NCBI RefSeq assembly: GCF_027596085.1
Contig: NC_072449.1
Coordinates: 25,545,522-25,609,521, forward strand
Reading direction: 5' to 3'
DNA: 64,000 bases
Source: Anoplopoma fimbria
Taxonomy: Eukaryota; Chordata; Actinopteri; Perciformes; Anoplopomatidae
Position numbers and translations under genes: made by a program. Positions 14,351 through 28,000 of this stretch are shown here, piece after piece. The notes beneath the pieces are model-generated. The model was not told the origin of the DNA. It ran no database searches and saw only the letters and a program-made list of their open reading frames with translations. How positions within the stretch are numbered: position 1 is the first letter of the stretch; every line of letters starts with the position of its first letter.

Positions 14351-17300
14351 GTATTAATGTTTAAAGAGTGGTATGTTTGGGGTCCTGTTTGCTTAGCTGA
14401 CAGGTGTCTCTTGCTATTACAATCAGCTGTGATGGCTTTTGGCTCACCTCAATATTTCCCTGCTCACACCTCTGTTTCCCAAATTTAGATTTATTTTGCT
14501 CCATGTTCAAATGGCATTGAGCTATTAATTCGTATTTGAGGCTTTAAAACATACAGATTTTTTTTCTGAACAATTAGTTTAATATTTAATCAAAAAGATA
14601 TTGTTTAATATTGAAAATGTCCATTATATATCACCAAATATTTACTGATATTGACTAAATCTGTTAATCATAGTATGTGTACTTTTACATCATGGTATTT
14701 ATATCATTTTTCTGTACTTTCTGTAAATTCAATGTAGAAACTAATCCAGCAACATCACAATATAACTTTTATTGAAATAAACCCAGAATAATCCCAGTTC
14801 ATTCATGTTGTGACACTTTTCTATAATGGCTTAATATAGCCAACGATAAACCTCATTTAAATCTCACCAAAATTACGGATGGTTGACTAAAGTCTGTTGT
14901 TTAATTGTATATGTAGTGCATGAGCATCGGTTTGTTTTGTCCAACCAACAGTCTAAGAACTAAAGTATTTCAATTTACAATAATATTAAAACTGAGAAAT
15001 GCAGAAGATCTTTATATTTGAAAAGTTGAAACCAGCAAGGGTTGCCTACGGTCTTCGTACTGAGCTTGCATGCGTCATGAAGCAGCATGAACCAGGAATA
15101 AAACATAACAGTAAACCCAACAACCACTACACCTGGAAAAACACTGCAATTTGAATAAATGGTGTCCAAATCTCAAAGTGCTCACTCAACTTCCTGGTCA
15201 CGTGATTTTTCAAGCAACAGCCACAGGCTCGTGGGGCTGTACAGAGGATGAGACACTGCCGCCCCACCTCCTCCTGCTCAGCTCTGCAGTAAACATCTCA
15301 AGACATCACAATAACAGGCTTGCTGCTTGCTTTACCAAAGAGCTTCTGGAAACCTGTCTGAGAGCTCACTCAGGTATAGCAGAAGGCCCAGCAGTGCCTC
15401 AATGCAAATCACCTCCGCATATTGGCAGCTCTTTTGTTGTTATCTCCTCTGATACAGTACGTCAGGTTCATTTAGGGATCTCAGAGAAGCCCGGCCAGAA
15501 AGCATTTACATTCCAGGATCCTGAAAGTGCCATATTGGCATAGACTGTTCACAGCCAAGCTTTGCCTTTGAGTATTAGCCTATGATTCATCACTTAAAAC
15601 CGACTCCAGCCCCTTTTCTATCCTTTTTCTTTCCTGTGCTATTCAGCAAGCCATCAGACACATTTCAAGCAAGTCCCTCATCAGCCAAGAGAAATTATCA
15701 TTTCTGGAATTTGCTGAGCATATACAAAAAAAAAACTCTACTATATTAATAAGAGGCAAAAGGGAAACATAAATCACATCCCACTTTAACAATACTTGGT
15801 GCAGTTTCGCTTAGAACCCGTAATATAAAAGGGTCAATTACAGAGAGATAATCCATAACTAATTTACTTGATTGATGGTCTAATTATGCTTGTTTATGTC
15901 ATGCTTGATAATTCACTCTTTGATAAGCATAAGCACCCTCTTGAAACTGAGAGCAGTGGCAATAATGAGGATACGGACATGGGTATTGCTTGGAGCTTTT
16001 CTACGACCCTCAATAGAGCGCTGCATATGAGCTGGTTTAAATCTTAGACTGTCTGTGTCTCACATAAACATTAACAAACATTTCTGATGAGGATCTTCTG
16101 GTCACTAAAGAGTTGTGATCTAGATACTGCCTGGCCAACACACATGCTGATCCCCATATGCATGTGATAAGATAACATTGGCCGATAATACAGGCTCTGC
16201 TTAGTCTCAGCTGGTTAACCATCCATTCTGTTCCCTCCTGCTCTCCAGTGTCTCCTACACTGTGTTTCATTGGAGTCAAACTCACCGTTTAGCTATTCTT
16301 CTAGGCATACTTTCTGTTGCAATTACTGTTTTTAATTTTTAACATGCCATCTCCGAATTGCAACACAAAATAATTTCATCTCTCGCTCTATTTTGACACA
16401 TCCAACCATTCAAAACAGTGCAATACTTGCCACCCATGCATGAGCATAACAAAGCCCTGTAGTACCCGCAAGTCTATGTGCAATTTACAAGCAACAATTA
16501 TTTGTGAAATGTGATGCTGTTGGTGTGTGTGAGCAGCACACAGATATCTCCATCATGACACGGTACCAAGGTAAACAGCATTTCCTGTGCTTCTGCACTG
16601 AGATGTCATTCAAATCACTATTTAATGATTGCCAAGTCCTCTGACAAAAGACACATAAACACACAGATTAATGGCACCTCCTGTATTTCTGTATGTGATC
16701 AGCTGTATTGGCATGAGTGGTGACAGAGTGGGTTAGAGGGGACAGAAAGTTGGCATCTTGAATTAGCAAAAACACGATGAGGCTTGTATTTTCAGATCGA
16801 TCAATTTTGGAGAGGGTTTGCAAAATATAACTCAAGTCTGAAGAAGGTCTGAAGAATGCTGTGTTAACAATTGGCTAAAATGTAGAGGTAACCTTATCTA
16901 GCTTGGTGTGTCGATGTGATCTAATCCTCTTTGAATACTTTGGCACATATTACATACAGAAGCTTTAAATAATACAATACAATTAATAAAGCATAGTACT
17001 TCATCATCACTATCTGTAAGGGAACAGCATACTTACTTAAGTATCTCATTAAATATTATTATCCTAATTATGATTATTAATACTTTGAATCCTCACATTT
17101 AGGCCTAACATGCATTTTTGATAGAGCTCAACGAAAACAGCAAGCAACAGGCACCCCACTGTAATCTCTTGTGAATGCAGGCCAATTATGTAACTGCTAG
17201 ACACAAACAGGCCTATAAGGCTGCTACTGTGCAGCTTTTCAGATGGAGCAAGTCGGAGCGAAAAGCACTTAAGAACCCTGGTTTTACGAATAATGTAACA

Positions 17301-20300
17301 ATTGTGGAGGTTACGGCCATTTCTGGGATCGGTTTGCCACCATATATAACAAAGAGGCTGTTCTTTCTTGCTGCATGTTCAGGGTTTCTCACTTAACTGT
17401 GAGATAGCTCCCCAAGCGAACCAATATGAAACTAAATTTCCCTCATGCACTATGTGGAAGGCCAGTGTAAAGGTAAAAAAGGATCAGAAGGTTATTGAAA
17501 ACTTCACCACACATTTCATTCTTCAGCACTTCCAGCACTTTTTTCAGAGTCAAATAAATACTACTGTGAAGATGTGAGACAATACGTAGATGTACTCTAT
17601 TTTTTTAAATTTACTTTTCTGCGAATGTCTCAACTCTAATTTGGGAAACAATTCTCCAGAAAGTGTTCTCTAATCAAGTGACAAACCCCCTTCCCAGTGA
17701 CAACTGAAAGAAACAAATGAAAGTCACTGGAGAATGATTTACTATAAATGTATTTTAAAAATGTGGGGCGCTTCCAGGTAAATCTGTTTATCTTTAAAGT
17801 TTCTGATGGAGGATGGATGGAAGGAAAGGTGTAACGTGATAACTTGCCAAGAGATTATGAAAATAAATCCTTTCCGCCAGCATCCTTAAGGATAGAGAAA
17901 AGGAAATACATGCTTGATTTGATTAAAGTGTAACCTGAAGAAGAATTTGAGCACCCCACATTGAAGAAGTCTCCTCCTCTTACAGTGTCAGGTGCTATTC
18001 CGGTACAAGTGGGCAAAAGAAGAGGATTTGTTAGATTAAATGCAAACATTTTCTAAAGTTCTTATGTATCACATGGAGAAGGGCTACCTTCAAATATAAA
18101 TTCAATGTCATGTTTATTTTCTTTGTTTGGTATATACATTATTTCACATGTATATTACACAAAAAATTTGAACAAATTTCCAGTATAGCTGAGGATAAAT
18201 ATACGGTGCTACAGTATGTACACATAATCAAAGCAGATGAAAGCAGCAGACTCTGCAGCTCTTACGGGGCTGGTGTTTGGTTCAGGCAGGGGAAATAAGT
18301 GTAAATGAAAGGATAATATAACAAAGAAAAAAACAAGTCGTAAAAAATAGCTTTGGGAATGAATGCAACGCCAAAAAATTGATTCATTAGCAGTTTCAAA
18401 TGTTGCTTAGACATGCATGCCGTTGCTCTCTCATGGCCAAACTTAGTTACCGTATTTCATCTGCTAAGTGAGAAGACTTGTAGACACTATTTAAGAACAT
18501 TAAAATGAAACACAACACAGATTGTGTGCTGCTGACTAAGCAGTCGAGGGATTGTTTTTAAACTCAAAGCCCTTGCCACATTCAAAAACTAAAACAGGAA
18601 ACGACACGCCCATGGGGTAAATGTTACTGCACATACAGTCCCTGAATAAATATGGACTCTCTATTAGTTTAATCAAAAGTGATGATCACATATAATTCAT
18701 ACCAAATAGCAAGAAATAAAACATCAATCCATAAAAAAATGTGTTGTAATAAAAAGCAATTAGTAATCATGCATTATGTGGCCTTCTCCGTGCAGAAAAT
18801 ACATTAAACTCACTGTGTATGTACAACATTTTTCATAAGACCTCACCATTTTTTAAGACCTTAAAGCGCTGATTGATATCATGTACAAAATTAATTGTTT
18901 TGATAGTAAATGAAAAGGTTGACTGCTCGCCTCTAAATTCAGACAGGCCCGTTGTGGTTAATCAAGTACGGTATCATCATGTACAACCCAGCGCCCACCA
19001 GACCCACTGCTGCTACATTTACCTCAATGTGGAGTATAAATTTAGAAATCATACTGTACTTACAAGAAACGAATTTGCATGAATTACATTGACATTGGTT
19101 ATGGTTTCTGTCAATTGGAAGAGGGGGGGAACTCATTAGGTAAAAGTGGCTTTTAAGTTTGTGTTTAATGTCATCTATGGCACTTCCAGACAGCCCCAGT
19201 CTGCTGTTTGTCAAGGTGTAAGGTACATTAAATGTACCCAATGATTAAACAATCTATCAACTGAGCTACTTTTGCCAATTTAGTTCCACACCCATCACCT
19301 CCGTTAATGCTATACATGTAAATGTGGAGGAAAAAAAGGCACAGTTGTATTTTTCTCATCCTCCCTACTTGGGGGGCTTTGCTGCCACTCTGTGCCTTTT
19401 ATATTATTAGCATACTCACTATACTGTCTATTCAAACATTTCAACCATTAGAGGTTCACTTTAAAGTCAATTTCATTTTAATGCAAATTAGCAGTCTAAC
19501 CAGTCTTTACAGCTCCTTAAAGCTCTACGTCTCCAATTACTGAAATACTGAGAGTTCTGCATACAAATACATCAAATCTCAATATGAATTTCATATATCC
19601 TATTCATTAAAACGCTGATTTGGTCCGTAAAAGATAAAGGTAAGAAAACCATAAAGTTGAAATAATGGTACAGTGTACAATTATCCAACCGAACAACTGT
19701 ATGTTGGTTCCAGCAGAAATGTGATTGATGCTGATCTCTGTTCTTTGTATGTAATGTAATGTAATGTAATGTTCTTTGGAAAGATCTGTTTTAAGGCTGA
19801 AATATTAAGCCTAATTATTGAAAAAGATTGTAAGAGCTATACTCTGACTTCATTACAGCATATTATAAGGGCTGTTTCCTGTTTTCTGTTAATTGATAGC
19901 AATAATGCATCTGCCTATTTCCCTCTTACAGCAAAGCATTTGAGAGCTATTAATGATTGGCAAAGACCAAAATATGAATGCCAAATAGCATACCCCCGGC
20001 TACTTGAGACCATGGGTTAAAATGAGATGCTTTTTATGCAATAAATGTAATGTTCCCTCATAAAATGTCACATCATTATCAGGCTTATCAAACAACAGGG
20101 AGCTCTGTGTGCTGGAGGATGAGGTCAATATTATGATGCTGTGATGTTGCATTCAAGCACTTTCTGCTCTGGGAAACATTTCAAATTATTCCCTGCACTG
20201 TAATGCAATTAATAAGGACAATACCTTTGAATATGATATGAATGATTGTGAAAAAAGTCATAAATGCCAAACATAATTTTGTAGTTGTTAATAATACAAT

Positions 20301-23300
20301 CTGTAAGGTTTACAAGCCATATTATTTTGATCCATGGATGAATTGGCAATATACAAGTGGTGGTCACTAAAGACCTGAAAAACACCCACAAATTGAAGCG
20401 TTAAATGTATTTTAAAGATTTGAGTAACATAAACTGAAGATAGAAAAACATAAGCATACTATTAAAATGTATTATGAACAAATATATTATGAACTGTATG
20501 TTGAAGAACCAAAGTTTAGAGAGATATGTGACTTCACACACATGATGTTTTAATTGAGCATCAAGTGTGATACACTTCACTCATTCGATCATAATCACTA
20601 CTGTAAATAAATAGTACTTTTATAAATATGTGAAGTAAATCACTTTTTAAATTGCTCTTTTAGGTAGTTTTTTATTTTGTAATTTAATTTGCCACTTGAG
20701 CTTTGTAGGTCAGTCTTAACAATGAAAACAACCAAGCATCATAAGGTTTTTTTATTTATTAAATTAGATACAACAATTATGGTTATTATTATCATCATCA
20801 TCATTAACTGGGTATGCAGTTGTCTATGAACTTTTAGTCAGTGAGCCTCAATAAGGCGTAGGCAAATCATCAAATGCGTATCAGCTTTAAACCATTTTCT
20901 GAGTTAACTCTGGTCTCATAGTGAATAAATGACAGCGGGTTATAGTTTCAGTGTTACTACTGAATGTGAAAATCCCACTGGAGCCTGTCAATCTGAGATA
21001 CAATTGACAAAGCCTTTGTAGAGCTAAGAATATCTTGAAAAACCCATATTTCTTATTATTGCTCCTGTGTTTCCATTGGCAAAAGTGTAAGTAATTCAGG
21101 ATCAGCCCAGTGCAGTGTTAGAGAAGAACATCTTAAAATATCCTGATTATGTTTCACTGATTGTGTTTGGAAATGAAGAAAGTAGAGCACAGAGAGTGGT
21201 TTAAAGTCCGACACAATTGCAAGTATCATCAGTTACACTTGCACTGTGCACATGAATGCTTTTTTCACACTGATAAATCCCAGTGTTGGATCATATGGTT
21301 TTTGAATTTCTTGTCGCTCTTTAGATAAATTAAAGATTTGCCATGAAACAAACAACCAGCATGTATTTATTGTTTCAGTTGTGTGGTTTTCTTCCCTGTA
21401 TGATTTATTCTCATATTTTTACAATTCCAATGTCCGAATATTCCTAAAAATGAAAGTGCATTGCTCTTTGAAAGGGTGTACTTGCATTATTATGCTATTA
21501 TATGATAAATATATATGTGACAATTCAGACAGACAATTCTTTTTGAGACAAAAAAAGTAATTATCGCAGGTCTACTGACACACAGATGCAATCACACACA
21601 CTGCACTGGAGGCAGGGCATCTTCAAGTTCCGGCATCCACATATTATATCCACATATTCGTGTCCACACGGACACTTCAATGTAACCTGCCTGATCCGAT
21701 AGTGGTCCGATATACTTCATGGTCATAAGAGCAGCTGCAAAATGGAGATAAACACATTTAATCTCCTATTAATTCTAAACAGTTCCCCATTATTTTCTTA
21801 CTCTTCCTCCATGCTGCATTACTAGACTTGTTTTGTTGAAGAATAGCCACTAACAAAGCTCCACTAATTTGGTGCTAAACACATTTTCCCGTAAAATATT
21901 CACAATAAAAGTCACCATTGGCTTGTTATTTAAAAACTTTAATTTTCACGTAGCAAAATCAGGGTTTTGTTGGGTTTGCTTGTTTGCCTGTTAGTTTACT
22001 ATCACCTAGCTCCACCTACCTTATTTACACATTGAGATCCAATCAAAGTGCAGTCTAAATCAAGATAAGCAAAACACTAACCCAGGGGTGAAATGCAAAG
22101 ACCTGTGATCAGATGTCATTATCCAGATAACATATCCAGATGCATATGTTATTGTAAACAAGGTCAGAGAGAGTTTAGTTGTTGCACTGTTGCATCCAGT
22201 TTGCATTATGTTCAGTTGAGCACAAGGTTACATCAATAATGTAAGCTTGACTCCAGTCCCTGTGATGTTATCCAGGTGGCACATGCACAGACTACGACAC
22301 ACACACACAAAGCGACACAGGTATGCACCGATGTAGACGTTAACACATTCAAACATGAGTCTCCTCTCACCATCCATCTCATGTTCATTCAATCAGCAGA
22401 GCAACAAATGCAGATGATTGTTCGAACATTACAGTTAATTTGTTTTTGTTGGTATACAATATAAAATAATTTAATGTTTGGTTTTTACACACTTTTGAAT
22501 TTTGTTTAGGATTGTCATGGTGCTGAAACAATGATAATGCTAAAGGATTTTTAGAATAGAATTACATTATTATTGTATCTCTTGTTTATTTATTCATTTG
22601 ACTATTGTGACATGATTCTGTGATGCAATGGTTATCATATTTTCCTCCAAGAAAATTATTTACAAAAAAAACATTTTCATGCAAGTAGAAAAAACAAACA
22701 AAGCAAATGTAACTATGTTACATCTTAGAATTCACCTAGTGTCACAAAGAACTTGACGTCTAGATTGGTAATCCCTGGTTGATTCATATCAGTGTTCCAC
22801 AACCAGCATCACAGAATTGGTTGGTGTGTACCACAAAAAGCAATTGTGTCCAGAGAGCCCACATCTACATCAAGCTACCTCACGCAGTGGTTGTTCAATC
22901 GGGACTGAATCAATAGATACAGAAAAACTCCATACATTGTGTTTCCTTTAGAAGGTAGATGATCTGAATTTGTACAAGTCTCCAAGCTCTGAGACTCCTG
23001 TGCTGTGTTGTCTAGAAAGATGACACAGTGGGTCCTAAAGGCATTCAATACCACGTTTTTGGTTTCCGGACAGCTCTGTTTTGTGAGTAAAGTGTTAAAA
23101 CTCCAATCGGTTACAATTTTGGTAAAATTACCTTATTGGCAAATATAAATTCAAAATGATCTGTTCCATTATGACCTTGACTTTGCCCTGAACGAGGCAC
23201 TAGTTTCCTACAGGTTGATAACACACTGAAATATTGCATTACACTTTTAGGGACATCTGCCATTTGGCCATGGTAACTACAGCCTCCACAAAGCACAGTC

Positions 23301-24049
23301 TTCATGAACCAGTGAAAATGCCAACCAAGTATTTTTCTACAGTACAAAAGCCTCCTGCAAGTATGCGTCCATTTGAAAAGTGACTGTTGGCAGCTTTCCA
23401 CTGCCAGTCCATATGGTCCCCTGTATTTATGGGGTGATGAGGCCTGCTTCTGGGGTTCAGAGTGGTCATTATCTGGGGGATGCTACTGCTCCAGTAGTTA
23501 AGGTCACCTGGAACACACCGGATGTCCTCACACTCCTGGAGTACCGGAGGATACTATATGTGTAATCATCTCTGAGCCCACAAAAGACAGGGTCTATCCA
23601 GACTGGCCATTATAAGAGCTTATTGTAGGGTCCATCCTGGCTTTATATCCCTGCTATTTCAGCAGCACATTCCAAAATAGCACATATTTTCCTATGGCAT
23701 TTTCTAACAGATAGCAGATAAAACTGACTATGGGGAGGGCAGGACTCTTATTGGGCTCAAAGTTCATACTGAGAGTAAAACTAGTGTCTGCTCTTCTCAA
23801 TGGTCCCATTGTTTCAACTTTCCTATTTCTGAAACCAAAACTTTTTTGTTCAAGTAGTATTCAATTATTTCTCTTTTTTATTTTCATTTTTAAGAATTCG
23901 ACTATTTTAAAACAGCAATTAAGAGAAAAGCTGCTACAAAAGGTAAGGTATATTCCCAGAAAAGGAATCAGCAGTTTGCACAAGAGCTGAAATGTTAGTC
24001 ACATATTGTTACTGCAGATTCTATGAAAACAGGCGTAGCCCTCTAAGAG
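14351..24049. other. No gene recognised
   Basis: Nearly 10 kb of AT-rich intron-like sequence. The longest frame, 15151-15543 (130 codons), has no recognisable domain and no splice context. A short (TGTAA)4-5 run lies at 19748-19771 without the L2 tail that normally precedes such runs. The stretch 22850-24049 is of more even composition but was not recognised. Confidence 0.55.
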
Positions 24050-25075
24050 TTGTCACCAGTGGGTTTGAAAGATGTATTTTGTGCCCTTGTGCATAAACTT
24101 GCCTTTAGGGAAAGTGGGGGGCACTGAAAATGACACCCATTCCCCATATCCTGTCACTGCAACTGACGCCGTTGTTTGTGGGTTGACTGGGCTGCCAGGT
24201 TGGACATGGTGGGTGCAAGCTGCTGGCTCTTTCCGCGATGGCCTTGAGAGGCACTTAAGCCAGAGCATGTTGAGCGTCTAGTTGTTCCAGTCCCTGTGGT
24301 CTTTGGTGAAGGGCTCGTAGCAAGATACCGCTGCCCATAGTTTTTTAGGGTTGGAAAAAGCTGCCTCTGTGAAGGGCCAGAGTTCTGGTAAGTGAGGTTA
24401 GAGCGGGGAATAACTGGCTCGTGCTGATGGACGTCTCGGCCTAAGAGGCACCAAGCAGGTTCAGATTGTATTGCCAGCATCACGATCCCGCTCACATCTG
24501 CTGCCGCTTCTACGATGCCCAGCAGGTCCTGAAAAAGTGGCTTAGTGGCGGGTGAATGATGCGGAAATGGAGAAAGCCACTGCTGCAGGGCTACTGAACG
24601 AGATGGGGACGGTAAGAGACCTTAATGAGGGGCTTTGTAACCCTCATAGTCATCAGTCTACAGTGATGCGGAGAGACAGGAAGAGAACCCACTATGGAAG
24701 AAGCTGAGCCAGCAGACTCGGGAAGTCGCAGGTAAAGAAGTCCAGCTTTTCTATCTGTAAAGTATCCTGACAATCTACCCACTTGTCGTCCCTGCCAACT
24801 TCAACTCAAAGAGCCCTGAGGTCCTGGCATGGACAAGGTGTCTTTCGTAGTTGGGATGAAGGCTCGACAGGAGGATGTAGATGACCCAGCAGCTGTTACA
24901 CATACGGACACCGCTGCACCTCTTAATCTCCTTTACTTGTTAACTTGTTAACTTCTTCACTTTACTTGATAAAAAAATCGGGAGCAGAACAATGGTCGCC
25001 ATCTCTTATATGTCGCAAGTGCAGATGCAAGCGAGGAGGTGCAGGGCACAGGGGCCCGAAAACATCATAATGACT
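24050..25075. other. GC-rich unassigned block, possible decayed mobile element
   Basis: About 1 kb with CpGs and G+C well above its flanks. Several frames stay open on the minus strand (24154-24495, 113 codons; 24591-24782) and plus strand (24072-24281). The minus-strand 24154-24495 peptide is rich in Ser, Thr, Gln, Pro and Arg near its end, reminiscent of a gag-like tail, but I could not align it to any family. No LTRs, terminal inverted repeats or target duplication found. It could be a decayed retroelement, a processed pseudogene or a regulatory island. Confidence 0.35.
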
Positions 25076-28000
25076 TTGCACGAACACCAGGATAAACCCA
25101 ATTGTGACAGCTCTTAGAAGGCAAAGTCTAAACAATGTATAATGTTTAGTTGATTAATAAATCTGATAGACATTATTTTAGTTTGCATAAATAATACAAT
25201 TCTTTACAACTTAAAAGTCCTCAATGGCAGTATTTTACAATATATGCCATTACCAGTTGATGACAGGGGCGCTGATAACTGATCAAATTAAATGTTACAG
25301 TAACAAAATACTAACAAGTATATTATATTATTTGGGGTTTCCTTACCATTGTTGCTAATACAAGACAAAGTGAATTTTGCACAACACACAGAGCACAAAG
25401 GCTTTCAATATCGCAATGCCATTTAAAAAAGCTAAGAAGAAAAACACTGACGTGGCATCTACGATGTGACTAACCGCTCGTCACCATCTCTGATAGCTAT
25501 TAAGATCAATACTTAGAAATTAGGGGGAATGGGTGGGGTAAGGGCAAAACAACCCTGTTGCAATTACCATGACATACAGAGACACTTTTGAAGTTAAACT
25601 TTAAATAATTTAAAAAATTGATCCTTTTAGAGAAAAATCAACAGATTTGAGTATGTGCTTTTGAATTAGTAAGCTTTTCTAGTTCAACACCGTTCAAGTT
25701 GTCAAAAGCATCTAGCATCACTTATTTCTATATGGTCTGACCTTCACTATCCTGTTTCTTCCTTTACTCCCGATATCGGGTTTGGAACTTCTTTGGGTAT
25801 TTTGACTTTGCTCACAGTCACTTTGAAGGTGTAATTGCAACAAAAAAAAGTAATTTGCCATGTTTTAAAAGGAAAATGACCCAGCTAAAACATGGTCTCT
25901 TACCTCATAGTCTGAATATCTAAATCAAAGACCATATGACACACTGATGATAACTGCCTGTTCAACAATTATACAGCAAAAAAAACATTTAATCATGTAC
26001 CTAAAGCCCAACATTTGTTTAAATATCAGAAGGTAGAGTCAGAATATGCAAACTGTCAGATAATATGCAATTAAAGGAATTAACTGCACAGCATAAACCC
26101 TCACTACAGTGGCCAATATAAATTAAATTTGTATGCAAACTTTATTCTTTATTTCAGTGCACATAGTAAGTCCAGTGTATCATTATGTACTGTATAGTCT
26201 ACTAAACAGGGTGTTCGTCAGACCAAATGTTCCCTAAAGACCAAAACTGTGGAGCATGAGGCTGCAATTCAAAACTCGAATCAAAGTTCTGCTGCAGGGA
26301 ATTTTGGGGAATCAAGAAAAAAAACTTTTCTCCTATAGATGGTAATGTTGTAAACAGTCTCAAGGGAAATCTAGCATCACATCTGCTACGGGCCAACTAT
26401 TCTTACCTCTAAACATCTTTATGTCAATAACTTTCTCCATATTTGTAGTGTTTATACCAACTTTATTTTGATATATGTTTTTGTTACACTCTTCAAGAAA
26501 TGTCCCACTATATGGAGCTAATGGATTTATACTCTACCGAAGACACAAACTGTGTCAAAAGTTATTCATTGCACTTAATGAAAAAAGCCATTTTAAGAAG
26601 CTGTTAGCGCCATGTTCACAAAACTGGAAAATAAATGCAAGACATCATGCTGTATGATGACTGCACCTTCACTCTCAGAGCGGTTACTTAACTTGCACAC
26701 CTGCAGTTGAGAGGCACAGTTCATGCCTGCCAAAATAAACCACACTGAAACAATAATGCTCCAGGGTTAAAATAAAATGCTCCAAACATCCAAGCTCTGT
26801 GTGAACACACTCTTGGAATGCCAGGCTCATGCAGCAGTCAGCAGGTGGCGAAACACTTTCCATAAAGACAACTCCCAATTCACTGTAGTCTCTATGAAGA
26901 GGAGGTCATCTATCCTTGCTAATTGTAATGCTCCTCTGAACACAGGGAACTAACTGGAATTTGGATTTATGTTTAATTCCTTTTACCATCTTAAGCTCTC
27001 TTTCCTCGAATAAATCTTTGTAAAGACATTGTGCTACGTTATCTCACATGTAATGGTTAAACCATTATTTTAAAACTGCATTAACCCCTTTTACATTTCC
27101 CAGTCACAGCAGGTGAAGGAAATAGCAGATTACATTACACCTCATTCTCTCTGCTGTTTCCAGTGTGTGTGCCTTCCTGCTTCTCACCTTCTCTTCCTTC
27201 CCCCCCTCTTGCTCTTAGCTTAGCAGCTTTAAGGCTTTTTTTCCCCGGGCAAAGCATGCTCTCTGGCTCTGAGCACTGGCATCCCTTGCATCGGTATGCA
27301 GCTCTCGTTCAGACTGCTGATCCCTCTTTATGAGGACATGAGTTTCAATGCTTTTATCCCCCACCTTCACTTGCAAATATGCCTGCATTCAGTATCTACA
27401 CTCCAGCTTTAGAGACTCGTGGGAAGCCTTTAAAGAGGAAGTCAATAAAAGGGTATAAACATGCATGAGTTTAAGTTTGTGCTTTTTGTGTCTTTATTCC
27501 AAAGTTGGCTTTTAAGGAAGGCAATCGAAAACAAAATCATTTTCCAGTTGTTACACTGAAGCAAAATGTTTTAATGTTTCTGCTTTTGCATTGCATCTAC
27601 TAAAACAGAATTTCTTCACTAGTTAGGGGAAATTAATTTTCACATTAAGGACCTCTTCTGTACATTGATAATGATTGCATGTTTAAATCCATTTAACACA
27701 TTGCCCTTGTGATGTACATTTGTATAAGCATTAGCAGATCTGGTTAAAATATGCAATGAGAATATGCAATGCATTGCATAACTGATCTGCACAGTATGTA
27801 TAAACCTTAATTATGGTGGACATTGTATACCAGGCAGAATTATCTGAAGTCATGAATGTGTGTATGGCACACAGGATTTAGTCCATCCAAATATTATAAT
27901 ATATGTGGTTACCAAGAGAGATCTTCCATCTAGGCACAATTGGAAATTAGCCATGTTTGCATGTGTAGAATACTCCTAGGTTGTTGGTTGTTTTTGCTCT

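Noticed and set aside
15151..15543. 130-codon plus-strand open frame
   Set aside because: No recognisable domain, signal or splice context. One frame of this length is expected by chance in 64 kb.
19748..19771. L2-type element at the (TGTAA)n run
   Set aside because: The run is not preceded by the L2 tail sequence in either orientation, so it is treated as a short simple repeat.
25768..25779. 12-bp palindrome CCCGATATCGGG
   Set aside because: About fifteen 12-bp palindromes are expected in a window of this size.
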